Counted from the first letter of the stretch, positions 42,148-54,446 are shown. The stretch: DNA of 64,000 nt from Pseudomonas sp. R84 (GCF_009834515.1 NZ_CP019426.1:5029001-5093000); one strand, 5' to 3'. A program made the numbers and translations. Notes: generated from the letters alone by a model not told the origin.

Positions 42148-42732
42148 ATGGGCTTTCGCCTGTCGAAAATCTACACCCGCACCGGCGACAACGGTGAAAC
42201 CGGCCTGGGTGACGGCCGCCGCGTGCCCAAGGATCACCCGCGCATCGAGGCGATTGGTGAGGTCGATACGCTGAACAGTCAGGTCGGCGTGTTGCTGGCC
42301 GGGTTGGTTGCCGAGCGCGAGGCTTGTCCAGGGCTGGATGAACTGATTGAAGTGTTAGCGCCTTGTCAGCATCGCTTGTTTGATCTGGGGGGCGAGTTGG
42401 CGATGCCGGCGTATCAGGCGTTGAATACGGCGGAAATCGAGCGCCTGGAAGCGGCGATCGATGTGTGGAATGAGGAGTTGGGCCCGCTGGAGAATTTCAT
42501 TCTGCCGGGTGGCTCGATGTTGATTGCCCAAGCCCATGTCTGCCGGAGTCTGGCAAGGAGTGCCGAGCGCCGCTGTCAGCATTTGAATGCGATAGAGCCG
42601 TTGGCCGGGGTCGGGCTGGCGTATATCAATCGGTTGTCGGATTTGCTGTTTGTGGCGGCGCGGTTGATTGCGCGGAGGCAGGGGATTGCGGAGATTCTCT
42701 GGCAGCCAGCGGCAAAACCTGCAGAAATCTAG
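42148..42732 (+). CDS. Cob(I)alamin adenosyltransferase, PduO type
   Basis: This 194-residue protein begins with the PduO/MMAB signature IYTRTGDNGETGLGDGRRVPK and contains the conserved helix SLARSAERRCQ. It transfers the adenosyl group of ATP to cob(I)alamin to make coenzyme B12. It starts only three bases after the kinase stop, so the two share a message although no functional link is obvious. Confidence 0.9.
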   Translation: MGFRLSKIYTRTGDNGETGLGDGRRVPKDHPRIEAIGEVDTLNSQVGVLLAGLVAEREACPGLDELIEVLAPCQHRLFDLGGELAMPAYQALNTAEIERLEAAIDVWNEELGPLENFILPGGSMLIAQAHVCRSLARSAERRCQHLNAIEPLAGVGLAYINRLSDLLFVAARLIARRQGIAEILWQPAAKPAEI

Positions 42733-42746
42733 CGCCTGACAGATCG

Positions 42747-42831
42747 CCTTCGCGAGCAAGCTCGCTCCCACAATTGACCGCGCTACTTCAGGTAGAACGC
42801 GGTCAACTGTAGGAGTGAGCCTGCTCGCGAT
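42747..42831. repeat. REP pair with inner inverted repeat
   Basis: Two REP units point outward (CGCGAGCAAGCTCGCTCCCA at 42751-42770 and GTAGGAGTGAGCCTGCTCGC at 42809-42828). Between them is TTGACCGCG/CGCGGTCAA with a CTAC/GTAG inner stem. It lies between convergent genes and can fold as one long hairpin. Confidence 0.82.
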
Positions 42832-42845
42832 GAGGTCAGTAGCCG

Positions 42846-43793
42846 TTAAACAGAATCAGGCCAGAACGCGCGAATCCCTGCCACGCCTTGCGCACCAACG
42901 CCCCAGGCTTTCTCCCGCTCCGCCGGACCAACCCCGCCCAACAGAAACACCGGTTTGCTGAAGCTTTCAATCAACGCCCCAGCCTGCTGCCAGCCCAGCG
43001 GCTGCGCATCCGGGTGAGTCAGCGTCGGCTGCACCGGCGACAGGGTCACAAAATCCACGCCTATCTGTTCCGCCAACGCCAATTCCTCAGCGTTGTGGCA
43101 CGACGCCGCCAACCAGCGCTCCGCCGGCAATGGACGCCCCGCCGCGGCGTATTTGCGCAGCTGCGCAGAAGTGATGTGCCAACCGGCAGACGGGAAATCG
43201 CCAAGCCACTCGAACGGCCCTTTGATCATCAACTGCGCTTTACCGGCACACAGACCGGCGGCATCGACCGCCAGATCGCGGTACTTGGGGTCATAGCCGT
43301 TCGGCGCGCGCAGCTGGATCAATTTGATCCCACCAGCAATCGCCTTCTGGATACCGCGCAGTAGAGCCGGGGTTTCCAGGTCTTCAGGGGTAATCAGGTA
43401 CTCCGCCGGCAAACGCGCGGCAGCAACGATCGGCTGGTTGGCCGCCGGGAACTCGTAGTTCGCCAGCTCCTTCGCGGTCACCCAGGCCAAAGGCTGCCCC
43501 TCTGCGCCGTGCGGCTCGCCGGTGAAGGCCGAGACTTCCCAGACATCCAGCAATACCTGTTTGTCGGGGTAATCGTGACGCACTTTGATCAGCGGTCGGG
43601 CGGCGCCAACGACGATGCCCAACTCTTCGTGCAGCTCGCGGGCCAGTGCACTTTCGACCGACTCGTCGGCCTCGACCTTGCCGCCGGGAAACTCCCACAA
43701 GCCGCCTTGATGCTGGGTGTCGGCACGGCGGGCGATGAGGATTTTGCCACTGTCGTCACGAATGACAGCAGCGGCGACGTGTACGCGTTTCAC
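42846..43793 (-). CDS. Nudix hydrolase fused to ThiE-like domain
   Basis: This 315-residue protein joins a MutT-type Nudix hydrolase (about 1-130) to a thiamine-phosphate-synthase-like barrel (about 150-315). The Nudix box is complete at residues 38-60 (G-x5-E-x7-REL-x-EE-x-G-I). The second half keeps IQLRAPN and FVTLSPVQPT but shows changes from true ThiE. The GTG at 43793 follows GGAG and gives the length I recall for PA4400. It probably clears 8-oxo-dGTP; the second activity is uncertain. It overlaps the upstream transferase gene. Confidence 0.9.
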   Translation of the reverse strand: MKRVHVAAAVIRDDSGKILIARRADTQHQGGLWEFPGGKVEADESVESALARELHEELGIVVGAARPLIKVRHDYPDKQVLLDVWEVSAFTGEPHGAEGQPLAWVTAKELANYEFPAANQPIVAAARLPAEYLITPEDLETPALLRGIQKAIAGGIKLIQLRAPNGYDPKYRDLAVDAAGLCAGKAQLMIKGPFEWLGDFPSAGWHITSAQLRKYAAAGRPLPAERWLAASCHNAEELALAEQIGVDFVTLSPVQPTLTHPDAQPLGWQQAGALIESFSKPVFLLGGVGPAEREKAWGVGAQGVAGIRAFWPDSV

Positions 43794-44422
43794 GGAATCA
43801 ACTCCTCCAGTCCAGCCTTTTGCCACGCTTTGAAGGCGGGCCATTGGTAGACGGTTTCAACATAGGCTTGGTCGGCGGCCGGCAGCTGCACTTGGTAAGT
43901 GCGCAGACGCACGGCAATCGGTGCGAAGAAGGCGTCGGCCAGACTCACCCGACCGAACAGGTACGGCCCGCTCTCGGTCGCGGCGGCACGGCATTCGGCC
44001 CACAACGCGAGCATGCGCTCGATGTCGACCTTCACTTCTGGCGGCACCGGGTTCAGCGGCGCGTCATGGTTGAGGTTGAACGGCATGTGATTGCGCATGG
44101 CGAAGAAGCCGCTGTGCATTTGTGCGCAGGCGGATCGGGCTTGGGCGCGGGCGAAAATATCGCTCGGCCAGAGTTGCTCGGACGGGAACTGTTCGGCGAG
44201 GTATTCAGCAATCGCCAGTGAGTCGGCAATGGTGCCGCGCGCCGTTTGCAGCAGCGGGACTTTGGCGGTCGGCGAATGCTTGAGCAGCAGCTCGCGGGTG
44301 TCGGGCTTGCCGAGCTTGATCAGTTCTTCGCTGTAGGGGGCGCCGGTCAGCTCAAGTGCCAGGGCGGCGCGCAGGGACCAGGAGGAAAGCAGTTTGTCGC
44401 CGATGATCAGGTGCAGGGACAT
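43790..44422 (-). CDS. Glutathione S-transferase family protein
   Basis: This 210-residue protein has an N-terminal thioredoxin-like domain (LHLIIGDKLLSSWSLRAALALE, with the S-x-x-S catalytic region) and a helical C-terminal domain. It is likely to conjugate or reduce small electrophiles with glutathione; the substrate is unknown. Its stop overlaps the GTG start of the Nudix-ThiE gene, so translation is coupled. Confidence 0.87.
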   Translation of the reverse strand: MSLHLIIGDKLLSSWSLRAALALELTGAPYSEELIKLGKPDTRELLLKHSPTAKVPLLQTARGTIADSLAIAEYLAEQFPSEQLWPSDIFARAQARSACAQMHSGFFAMRNHMPFNLNHDAPLNPVPPEVKVDIERMLALWAECRAAATESGPYLFGRVSLADAFFAPIAVRLRTYQVQLPAADQAYVETVYQWPAFKAWQKAGLEELIP

Positions 44423-44480
44423 GGTTGGGTGCCTTTCATCAGGAGGGACAGGCCAGAATCTTTGGTACCTGACAGGTCGC

Positions 44481-44557
44481 CATCGCGAGCAGGCTCACTC
44501 CTACAGGGAATTTGTGCATGACACAGATCTCTGTGGGAGCCAGCCTGCTGGCGATGC
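44481..44557. repeat. REP pair between argJ and the transferase gene
   Basis: CATCGCGAGCAGGCTCACTC and TGTGGGAGCCAGCCTGCTGG are two REP units of slightly different type in outward orientation. They divide argJ from the downstream minus-strand genes. Confidence 0.75.
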
Positions 44558-44580
44558 AGGCGACTCGGTCTCAGGTTAGA

Positions 44581-45798
44581 TCAAGTGCGGTATTCGGCGT
44601 TGATCTTCACGTATTCATGCGACAGGTCGGTGGTCCAGATGGTTTCGCTGCAATCGCCGCGACCCAGCTCGATGCGGATGGTGATCTCTTCCTGCTGCAT
44701 CACCGCCGAGCCTTGGGCTTCAGTGTAGGTCGCCGCACGGGCGCCACGGCTGGCGATGCACACTTCACCGAGGAACACGTCGATCTTGCTCACGTCCAGA
44801 TCCGGCACGCCGGCACGGCCGACAGCGGCGAGGATACGGCCCCAGTTCGGGTCGGAGGCGAACAGCGCGGTCTTGATCAGCGGCGAGTGCGCCACGGTAT
44901 AGCCGACGTCGAGGCATTCCTGATGATTGCCACCACCATTCACTTCAACCGTCACGAACTTGGTCGCGCCTTCGCCGTCGCGCACGATGGCTTGGGCCAC
45001 GTCCATGCACACTTCGAACACCGCTTGCTTCAGTTTGGCGAACAGCTCGCCTTCGGCACGGTTGATTTCCGGCAGTGCAGCTTTGCCGGTGGCAATCAGC
45101 ATGCAGCAATCGTTGGTCGAGGTATCGCCGTCGATGGTGATGCGGTTGAACGACTTGTTCGCGCCATCGAGCATCAAGTTGTGCAGAACGTCACGGGAGA
45201 CTTTGGCGTCAGTAGCAATGTAACCAAGCATGGTCGCCATGTTCGGGCGGATCATGCCCGCGCCTTTGCTGATACCGGTGACGGTGATGGTCACGCCGTC
45301 ATGCTCGAACTGGCGGCTGGCGCCCTTCGGCAGGGTGTCGGTGGTCATGATGCCGGTGGCGGCGGCTTCCCAGTTGTTTTCCGAGAGGTCGTCCAGCGCG
45401 GCTTGTAGTGCGCCTTCGATCTTCTCGACCGGCAGTGGCTCGCCAATCACGCCGGTGGAGTACGGCAGGATCTGCTCGGCAGCAACGCCGGTCAGCTCGG
45501 CCAACTTGGCGGTGGTGCGTTCAGCAGCGGCCAGGCCCGGCTCGCCGGTACCGGCGTTGGCATTGCCAGTGTTGGTCAGCAAATAACGCACGGCGTTCTG
45601 GACGCGCTTCTTCGCCAGAATCACCGGTGCGGCACAAAAGGCGTTCAACGTGAATACGCCCGCCACGGTCGAACCTTCGGCGCAACGCATCACCACGACA
45701 TCCTTGCGCCCGGGGCGCTTGATGCCGGCCGAGGCGATACCGAGTTCAAAACCGGCAACCGGGTGCAACGTTGGCAAAGGACCAAGACCAACAGCCAT
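44581..45798 (-). CDS. argJ: Bifunctional ornithine acetyltransferase/N-acetylglutamate synthase
   Basis: This 405-residue enzyme recycles the acetyl group from N-acetylornithine to glutamate in arginine biosynthesis. The precursor cleaves itself at the conserved ATMLGYIATDA site; the new N-terminal nucleophile would be Thr189. Other conserved parts are the N-terminal GIKRPGRKDVVVMRC and the C-terminal end. It lies downstream of secA on the same strand, as in P. aeruginosa PA4402-PA4403, but a terminator separates them. Confidence 0.95.
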   Translation of the reverse strand: MAVGLGPLPTLHPVAGFELGIASAGIKRPGRKDVVVMRCAEGSTVAGVFTLNAFCAAPVILAKKRVQNAVRYLLTNTGNANAGTGEPGLAAAERTTAKLAELTGVAAEQILPYSTGVIGEPLPVEKIEGALQAALDDLSENNWEAAATGIMTTDTLPKGASRQFEHDGVTITVTGISKGAGMIRPNMATMLGYIATDAKVSRDVLHNLMLDGANKSFNRITIDGDTSTNDCCMLIATGKAALPEINRAEGELFAKLKQAVFEVCMDVAQAIVRDGEGATKFVTVEVNGGGNHQECLDVGYTVAHSPLIKTALFASDPNWGRILAAVGRAGVPDLDVSKIDVFLGEVCIASRGARAATYTEAQGSAVMQQEEITIRIELGRGDCSETIWTTDLSHEYVKINAEYRT

Positions 45799-45856
45799 GA
45801 ATGCGCTCCTTACTCAATGAAGTCAGCACCGCCATTTGAAAGCGGTGGTTTAAATG

Positions 45857-45891
45857 GCAAAACGCCGCGACGGCTTATGCCGGTCGCGGCG
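45857..45891 (-). terminator. Terminator of secA
   Basis: On the minus strand CGCCGCGAC and GTCGCGGCG form a 9-bp stem with a nested CGGC-ATAA-GCCG top, followed by TTTTG, about 25 bases after the secA stop. Confidence 0.85.
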
Positions 45892-45918
45892 CGGGTATTT
45901 CAGCGATTGAAACGGGTT

Positions 45919-48654
<2,736 letters not shown>

Positions 48655-48962
48655 ATCGGCAGGATCTTCCACACTAAAGGGATGGAGGGCGGCCCCGTGA
48701 GCGTCGCCCGTGCAGCCCTCATGGCCGCATGCGAACGAGCATTCTACCCGGAAACGGAAGTGAGGAAAGTGGCGATGTTCCACGATGCTGGCACTGCGCT
48801 TTGACGGGGCTCACTTAAAATAGGGGCGTTTTGCTCAACTTCAAGTCATACGAGGCAGAAGTTAGTCGTTGATTTAATGGGTAAAGGGGGGGCAAAAGCA
48901 ATGGGCGAGTGAGTTTGGCCTTTCTGCTACCATGGCGACTCTGTTACTTCAGGTGTTCGATC
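48655..48962. other. Divergent gap between secA and DUF721 gene
   Basis: These 308 bases contain promoters for both flanking genes and no repeat family. The secA reading frame runs back into the gap for 43 codons, but the product there is His/Cys-rich and unlikely to be made. I see no secM-like arrest peptide. Confidence 0.45.
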
Positions 48963-49418
48963 ATGGCATTTCGCCCTCTTACGGCCAAAGCACCCGCCGT
49001 TCTCTTGCGCGAAGCCAAGCCGCTCAAAGCCATCCTCGGCCATGCCCAGCGCCTGGGCCATTTACAACGCCTGCTCGAAAGCCAGTTGCAGCCCGCCGCC
49101 CGCGAACATTGCCATGTGGCGTCGTGGCGCGAGGGCAGTTTGTTGCTGATCGTCACCGACGGCCACTGGGCCACGCGACTGCGCTACCAGCAAAAACGCC
49201 TGCAGCGGCAATTGCAGATGTTTGATGAGTTCGCCAGTCTGACGCGGATTCTGTTCAAGGTGCAGCCGCCGACGGTTCAACGCGGGGCAGCCGGGCACAC
49301 CATGGATTTGTCCACGGATGCGGCGGCGACGATTCAGGCGACGGCGGACGGGATCAGTGATCCGGGTTTGCGCGCGGCGCTGGAGCGCCTGGCGGCGCAC
49401 GCCAAGGCCAAAACCTGA
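48963..49418 (+). CDS. DciA-like DUF721 protein
   Basis: This 151-residue protein matches the DUF721/DciA family with FRPLTAKAPAVLLREAKPLKAILGHAQRLGHLQ and a central CHVASWREGSLLLIVTDGHWATRLRYQ region. DciA proteins load the replicative helicase DnaB in bacteria without DnaC, and this is the likely role. The ATG at 48963 is chosen as the start of family similarity. In P. aeruginosa the relative (PA4405) sits between secA and lpxC; here lpxC is not next to it. Confidence 0.8.
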   Translation: MAFRPLTAKAPAVLLREAKPLKAILGHAQRLGHLQRLLESQLQPAAREHCHVASWREGSLLLIVTDGHWATRLRYQQKRLQRQLQMFDEFASLTRILFKVQPPTVQRGAAGHTMDLSTDAAATIQATADGISDPGLRAALERLAAHAKAKT

Positions 49419-49431
49419 AGAAAAATCAAAG

Positions 49432-49505
49432 GATCGCAGCCTGCGGCAGCTCCTACAGATGAAACGCAATTTTCCTGTAGGAGCTGCCGCAGGCTGCGAT
49501 CTTTG
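49432..49505. repeat. Palindromic repeat, GATCGCAGCCT/AGCTCCTACA family, copy 3
   Basis: GATCGCAGCCTGCGGCAGCT and its inverse pair around a short AT-rich loop between convergent genes, where the structure can act as a bidirectional terminator. Confidence 0.87.
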
Positions 49506-49508
49506 CTT

Positions 49509-50996
49509 TTAGCGGCGTTTGCTGCCACCGAGTAAAGAGCCCATCAAACCGCGCACCAGTTGTTTGCCAAGGTTATTGGCAGCCTGGCGCATCGCCGATT
49601 TCAGCGCTTGGCCGGCGGCGGTGCCGAGGAACTCTCCTGCTCTGTCGGCCAGGCTAGGCTCTTCAGGCGCAGGCTTGCCGGCGGGTGCCTCGGCTTCAGG
49701 CGCCAGGCCTTTGCGCCCCATCAGAATTTCATACGCCGACTCCCGATCAATCGGTTTGTCATAGCGCCCCTTGAATGGCGAACCCGCGATCAACACCGTG
49801 CGCTCGGTTTCGGTCAACGGCCCTATTCGCGATTGCGGTGGCGCCACCAGCACGCGCTGCACCATTTCCGGCGTGCCTTTCTCGGTCAGCGTGCCGACCA
49901 ACGCCTCGCCAATCCCCAACTCGGTCAGCACCGACAAACTGTCGAACGCCGGATTCGGCCGGAAGCCGTCCGCCACTGCGCGCAAGGATTTCTGCTCTTT
50001 GGCAGTGAAGGCGCGCAAGCCATGCTGGATGCGCAGGCCGAGTTGCGCCAGCACGTCATCCGGCAAGTCCGTCGGCGACTGCGTGACGAAATACACGCCA
50101 ACCCCTTTGGAACGGATCAAGCGCACCACTTGTTCCAGCCGCTCCTGCAATGCCTTGGGTGTGTCGCCAAAGAGCAAATGCGCCTCATCGAAAAACAGCG
50201 CCAGCAGCGGTTTGTCGGCATCGCCGCGCTCCGGCAACTGCTCGAACAGCTCAGCCAGCAACCATAACAGGAAGGTCGCGTAGACCTTCGGCGCCTCGTG
50301 TACCAGACGGCTGGCATCGAGCAAATGAATGCGCCCGCGACCATCGGCGGTCGGTTGCAGAATGTCTTCGAGTTGCAGTGCCGGTTCGCCGAACAAGGCT
50401 TCGGCGCCCTGCTGCTCGAGGATCGCCAGGCGACGCAGCAGCGCCTGACTGGAGCCGGTGGTCATCAGCGCCGCGTCTTCGCCCAGAAGTTGCGGATTGT
50501 CCTTGAGGTGATTGAGCAGTGCTTTCAGATCTTTTAGATCCAGCAGCAACAGGCCTTCACGGTCGGCGACCTTAAAGGCTGCGTAGAGCGCCGACTGTTG
50601 ACTGTCGGTCAGCTCCAGCAGGCTGCCAATCAGCAACGGGCCCATTTCGCTCAGCGTGGTGCGCAGCGGATGACCGGACTCACCGTGGATATCCCAAAGC
50701 GTCACCGGATAAGCCTGCGCCTTGTAATTGAGCCACGGCATCCCGGCGATACGCTCGGCAACCTTGCCCTGCGGGTTGCCGGCGGCACCCAGGCCGCACA
50801 GATCGCCCTTGATGTCAGCGGCAAATACTGCGACGCCGGCGTCACTGAACGCCTCGGCCAAACGCTGCAAAGTGACGGTTTTACCGGTACCGGTGGCGCC
50901 GGCGACCAGTCCGTGGCGGTTCGCCAGGCGCATGGCCTGAGCAATCTGCTGGCCTGCGAGATCGGCGCCGATTACGAGTTGCGAGGAGTCAGGCAT
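49509..50996 (-). CDS. HerA-like ATPase of the DUF853/YjgR family
   Basis: This 495-residue protein has Walker A GATGTGKT (33-40) followed by the AEAFSDAGVAVFAADIKGDLCGLG stretch typical of DUF853 (YjgR), and Walker B LALFFDEAHLLF. The C terminus ends in a basic, serine-glycine-rich tail (GGSKRR). It resembles HerA/FtsK-type motor ATPases but its role is unknown. The ATG at 50996 starts family similarity; an in-frame TTG lies four codons upstream. It stands alone. Confidence 0.86.
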   Translation of the reverse strand: MPDSSQLVIGADLAGQQIAQAMRLANRHGLVAGATGTGKTVTLQRLAEAFSDAGVAVFAADIKGDLCGLGAAGNPQGKVAERIAGMPWLNYKAQAYPVTLWDIHGESGHPLRTTLSEMGPLLIGSLLELTDSQQSALYAAFKVADREGLLLLDLKDLKALLNHLKDNPQLLGEDAALMTTGSSQALLRRLAILEQQGAEALFGEPALQLEDILQPTADGRGRIHLLDASRLVHEAPKVYATFLLWLLAELFEQLPERGDADKPLLALFFDEAHLLFGDTPKALQERLEQVVRLIRSKGVGVYFVTQSPTDLPDDVLAQLGLRIQHGLRAFTAKEQKSLRAVADGFRPNPAFDSLSVLTELGIGEALVGTLTEKGTPEMVQRVLVAPPQSRIGPLTETERTVLIAGSPFKGRYDKPIDRESAYEILMGRKGLAPEAEAPAGKPAPEEPSLADRAGEFLGTAAGQALKSAMRQAANNLGKQLVRGLMGSLLGGSKRR

Positions 50997-51185
50997 TTTG
51001 TCACCCAATGGTTAATCTTTGATTACGCATGGCCGATACAGAAGAGTGAGAGACCCGACCACAAGTCAGGCCGGACATTTCCCTAAGGAGAGACGGAAAT
51101 ATCAGCTTGCTTTCACCCTTGCCCATTTTGCGCGCTTCTATAAAAGCACGCCCTGGACATTAAGACCTTAGCGGAACCCCAAGCC

Positions 51186-53075
51186 ATGAACAAAAATCTG
51201 CGCTTCAGCCATAAAATCTTGCTTGCCGCCGCCCTCATCGTCATCGCCGCCTTCGCCTCGTTTACGGCGTACAACGACTGGTTGCAGCGCAATGCGATCC
51301 GCGATGACCTGAACAACTATCTCAACGAGATGGGCGAGGTCACCGCCGGCAATATTCAGACCTGGCTCGGCGGTCGCATTCTGCTGGTCGAAAACGCCGC
51401 CCAGAACATTGCCATCAACCCCGAACCTGCCAACGTCGCCAGCCTGCTGGAACAGAAAACCCTGACCTCGACGTTCATGGCTTCCTATCTGGGCGATGCC
51501 ACCGGGCACTTCACCATCCGCCCGGACACGAAGATGCCGGACGGTTTCGATCCGCGCGTGCGCCCTTGGTATAAAGGTGCCGAGAGCAGCAGCACCTCGA
51601 CCCTGACCGAACCCTACATCGACGCTGCTACCGGCCAACTGATCATCTCCATCGCCACAGCCTCGAAAAAGGCCGGCCAGAGCGTCGGTGTGGTTGGCGG
51701 TGACCTGAGCCTGCAATCGCTGGTCGACACCCTCGCAGCGCGGGATTTCGACGGCATGGGTTATGTGTTCCTGGTCAGCGCCGACGGCAAGATCCTCGTC
51801 CACCCGGACAAGGCTCTGGTGATGAAGTCTCTGAAAGAAGCCTATCCGCAGGACACCCCGCGCATCAGCAGCGACTTCAGCGAAGTCACCGTCGATGGCA
51901 AGACGCGCATTGTCACCTTCGCCCCGATCAAAGGTCTGCCGTCGGTGAACTGGTACATCGGCCTGTCGGTGGACAAGGATCAGGCCTTCGCCATGCTCAG
52001 CGAATTCCGCACCTCCGCAGTGATCGCGACCGTGATTGCCGTGGCGATCATCATTGCCCTGCTTGGCATGCTGATCCGCCTGCTGATCCAGCCGCTGCAC
52101 GTGATGACCCGCGCCATGGAAGACATCGCTGACGGCGAAGGCGACCTGACCAAACGCCTGACCATCGTCAATAACGATGAATTCGGTGTGCTCGGTACCG
52201 CATTCAACCGTTTCGTCGAGCGCATTCACGGTTCGATCCGCGAAGTGTCGTCGGCGACCGGGCAAGTCAACGAAGTCGCCCTGCGCGTGGTCGCCGCGTC
52301 GAACTCGTCGATGTACAACTCCGATCAGCAAGCTTCGCGCACCAGCAGCGTTGCCGCCGCGATCAACCAACTCGGCGCCGCCGCGCAGGAAATCGCCCGC
52401 AATGCTGCACAGGCCTCGAATCAGGCCAGCGACGCGCGCGGTCTGGCTGAAGACGGCCAGCAAGTGGTAGATCGCAGCATCAAGGCGATGAACCAGCTGT
52501 CGAGCATGCTCAGCGCGTCGAGCAGCAACATCGAGTCGCTGAACAGCAAAACCGTGAACATCGGCCAGATTCTCGAAGTGATCACCAGCATTTCCCAGCA
52601 GACCAACCTGCTAGCGCTCAACGCCGCGATTGAAGCGGCGCGTGCTGGGGAGGCCGGTCGTGGTTTTGCCGTGGTGGCCGATGAAGTGCGCAATCTGGCG
52701 CATCGCACCCAGGAATCGGCGCAGCAAGTGCAGACCATGATCGAGGAGCTGCAGGTCGGCGCCCGTGAATCGGTGAGCACCATGAGCGACAGCCAGCGCC
52801 ACAGTCAGGACAGCGTCGAGATTGCCAACCTTGCCGGGGAGCGCCTGAACAGCGTGACGCAGCGTATCGGTGAGATCGACGGGATGAACCAGTCGGTGGC
52901 CACGGCGACCGAGGAACAGACTGCTGTTGTCGAGTCGATCAACGTCGATATCACCGAGATCAATACGCTGAACCAGGAAGGCGTGGAGAACTTGCAGGCA
53001 ACGTTGCGGGCTTGCTCGGATCTGGAGCAGCAGGCTTCGCGGTTGAAGCAACTGGTTGGCAGTTTCCGTATCTGA
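51186..53075 (+). CDS. PctA-type amino-acid chemoreceptor
   Basis: This 629-residue methyl-accepting chemotaxis protein has a transmembrane helix (about 10-30), a periplasmic dCache_1 domain (about 35-275), a second helix (about 278-300), HAMP and a cytoplasmic signalling domain with the hairpin tip [20 protein letters not shown]. The amino-acid ligand residues of P. aeruginosa PctA fall at the same numbers: R126, W128, Y129, Y144, D146 and D173. Position 121 is Phe instead of Tyr. The length equals PctA. No CheR-tethering pentapeptide is present. Confidence 0.92.
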   Translation: MNKNLRFSHKILLAAALIVIAAFASFTAYNDWLQRNAIRDDLNNYLNEMGEVTAGNIQTWLGGRILLVENAAQNIAINPEPANVASLLEQKTLTSTFMASYLGDATGHFTIRPDTKMPDGFDPRVRPWYKGAESSSTSTLTEPYIDAATGQLIISIATASKKAGQSVGVVGGDLSLQSLVDTLAARDFDGMGYVFLVSADGKILVHPDKALVMKSLKEAYPQDTPRISSDFSEVTVDGKTRIVTFAPIKGLPSVNWYIGLSVDKDQAFAMLSEFRTSAVIATVIAVAIIIALLGMLIRLLIQPLHVMTRAMEDIADGEGDLTKRLTIVNNDEFGVLGTAFNRFVERIHGSIREVSSATGQVNEVALRVVAASNSSMYNSDQQASRTSSVAAAINQLGAAAQEIARNAAQASNQASDARGLAEDGQQVVDRSIKAMNQLSSMLSASSSNIESLNSKTVNIGQILEVITSISQQTNLLALNAAIEAARAGEAGRGFAVVADEVRNLAHRTQESAQQVQTMIEELQVGARESVSTMSDSQRHSQDSVEIANLAGERLNSVTQRIGEIDGMNQSVATATEEQTAVVESINVDITEINTLNQEGVENLQATLRACSDLEQQASRLKQLVGSFRI

Positions 53076-53090
53076 AGATCAAGAGCCTTA

Positions 53091-53240
53091 CCCCCTCACC
53101 CCAGCCCTCTCCCCCAAGGGGGGCGAGGGGGAAAGGGAGCAGATCTTCATGCTTTTCAGAACCTGAGTTCGGCTCAAGTCTCTCAAGTCGGCGTACCTCC
53201 AACATCCACCACGGTCAGTCCCCTCTCCCTCTGGGAGAGG
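53091..53240. repeat. Composite inverted-repeat element, copy 3 (diverged)
   Basis: The left end CCCCCTCACCCCAGCCCTCT and the right end CCCCTCTCCCTCTGGGAGAG match the elements at 539-717 and 8823-9001, and AAGTCGGCGTACCTC in the core matches copy 2. The TCGATTATGGATTC part is missing. Confidence 0.7.
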
Positions 53241-53333
53241 GTGCTCTTCAGCTCTACCGCGCAATCCCGACCGAACATCTATTCTTGATAAAGGTCAACC
53301 AAGGGAGAACTACGTAGCGGAGGGTTGATCACC

Positions 53334-54446
53334 GTGCATATCGCCGACATCACCATGTTCTACGCCCCGGCCAGCGGGGGCGTGCGCACTTATCTGGATG
53401 CCAAACACCGCCGGCTGGGCGTCAAACCCGGCATTCGCCACAGCCTGTTGATTCCAGGTGCGCATTTCGGCGAGCACGACGGTATTTACACGGTTCCAGC
53501 CCCCGCCCTGCCCTTCGGCAAGGGTTATCGTTTCCCTCTACGCCTCGCGCCTTGGCGAAATGTCCTGCAGGATTTGCAGCCGGATTTGATCGAAGTCGGT
53601 GACCCTTACCTGACTGCGTGGGCAGCTCTGGATGCCCGACGGCAACTGGATGTGCCAGTGATCGGTTTTTATCATTCGGACCTGCCGCTGCTGATCAGCA
53701 ATCGCATGGGCCATTGGGTCACGCCGAATATCGAGGCGTATGTCACCCGGCTTTATGGCAATTTCGACCGGGTCCTGGCGCCCAGTCAGGTCATGGCTGA
53801 CAAGCTCTGCGGCCTCGGCGTACGCAATGTCTTCGTGCAACCGTTGGGCGTCGATCTGCAGACCTTTCACCCCAGTGCCCGCGACCCGCAACTGCGCGCA
53901 GAACTGGGCATCGCCGAAGACACCCGGTTGCTGATTTTTGCCGGGCGCGGCTCGAAAGAGAAAAACCTGCCAGTGCTGCTCAAATGCCTGCAACGCCTCG
54001 GCCCGCGTTATCACTTGTTGCTGGTCGGTTCTTCGATGCCGGCGGCAGTGCCGGACAACGTCAGTGTGATCGACGAATTCTGCCCCGCACCACGCGTCGC
54101 GCAGTTGATGGCCAGTGCCGATGCGCTAATTCATGCCGGCGATCAGGAAACCTTTGGCCTGGTGATCCTTGAAGCCATGGCTTGCGGCATTCCCGTGGTG
54201 GCGGTGGCTGCCGGCGCGTTCGAAGAGATTGTCACGGAGTCCTGCGGCCTGCTGTGCGCGCCAAACAACCCGCAGGCGATGGCCAATGCCGTGCGCGAAC
54301 TGTTCAGTCGCGGCTGCGGCAAACTTGGCGCCCAGGCCCGCCAGCATGTCGAAACCCACTACGCTTGGGACACGGTGGTCGACAGTTTGCTGGGCCACTA
54401 TCACGCGGTTCTCGGCCATACGCTGCCACGGGTGGCCAATGGTTGA
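53334..54446 (+). CDS. Glycosyltransferase family 4-type protein
   Basis: This 370-residue GT-B glycosyltransferase has an N-terminal acceptor domain with GGVRTYLDAKHR and a C-terminal sugar-nucleotide domain with the EX7E motif in QETFGLVILEAMACGIPVV. The GTG at 53334 is chosen because GGAGG lies ten bases before it; a TTG at 53325 is too close to that site. It is the first gene of a three-gene overlapping cassette. The sugar and acceptor are unknown; a membrane lipid acceptor is one possibility. Confidence 0.88.
   Translation: MHIADITMFYAPASGGVRTYLDAKHRRLGVKPGIRHSLLIPGAHFGEHDGIYTVPAPALPFGKGYRFPLRLAPWRNVLQDLQPDLIEVGDPYLTAWAALDARRQLDVPVIGFYHSDLPLLISNRMGHWVTPNIEAYVTRLYGNFDRVLAPSQVMADKLCGLGVRNVFVQPLGVDLQTFHPSARDPQLRAELGIAEDTRLLIFAGRGSKEKNLPVLLKCLQRLGPRYHLLLVGSSMPAAVPDNVSVIDEFCPAPRVAQLMASADALIHAGDQETFGLVILEAMACGIPVVAVAAGAFEEIVTESCGLLCAPNNPQAMANAVRELFSRGCGKLGAQARQHVETHYAWDTVVDSLLGHYHAVLGHTLPRVANG

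Noticed and set aside
48655..48783. Upstream extension of secA as a secM-like leader
   Set aside because: It is in frame with secA rather than a separate gene, lacks a signal sequence and an arrest-type ending, and has no good start site.
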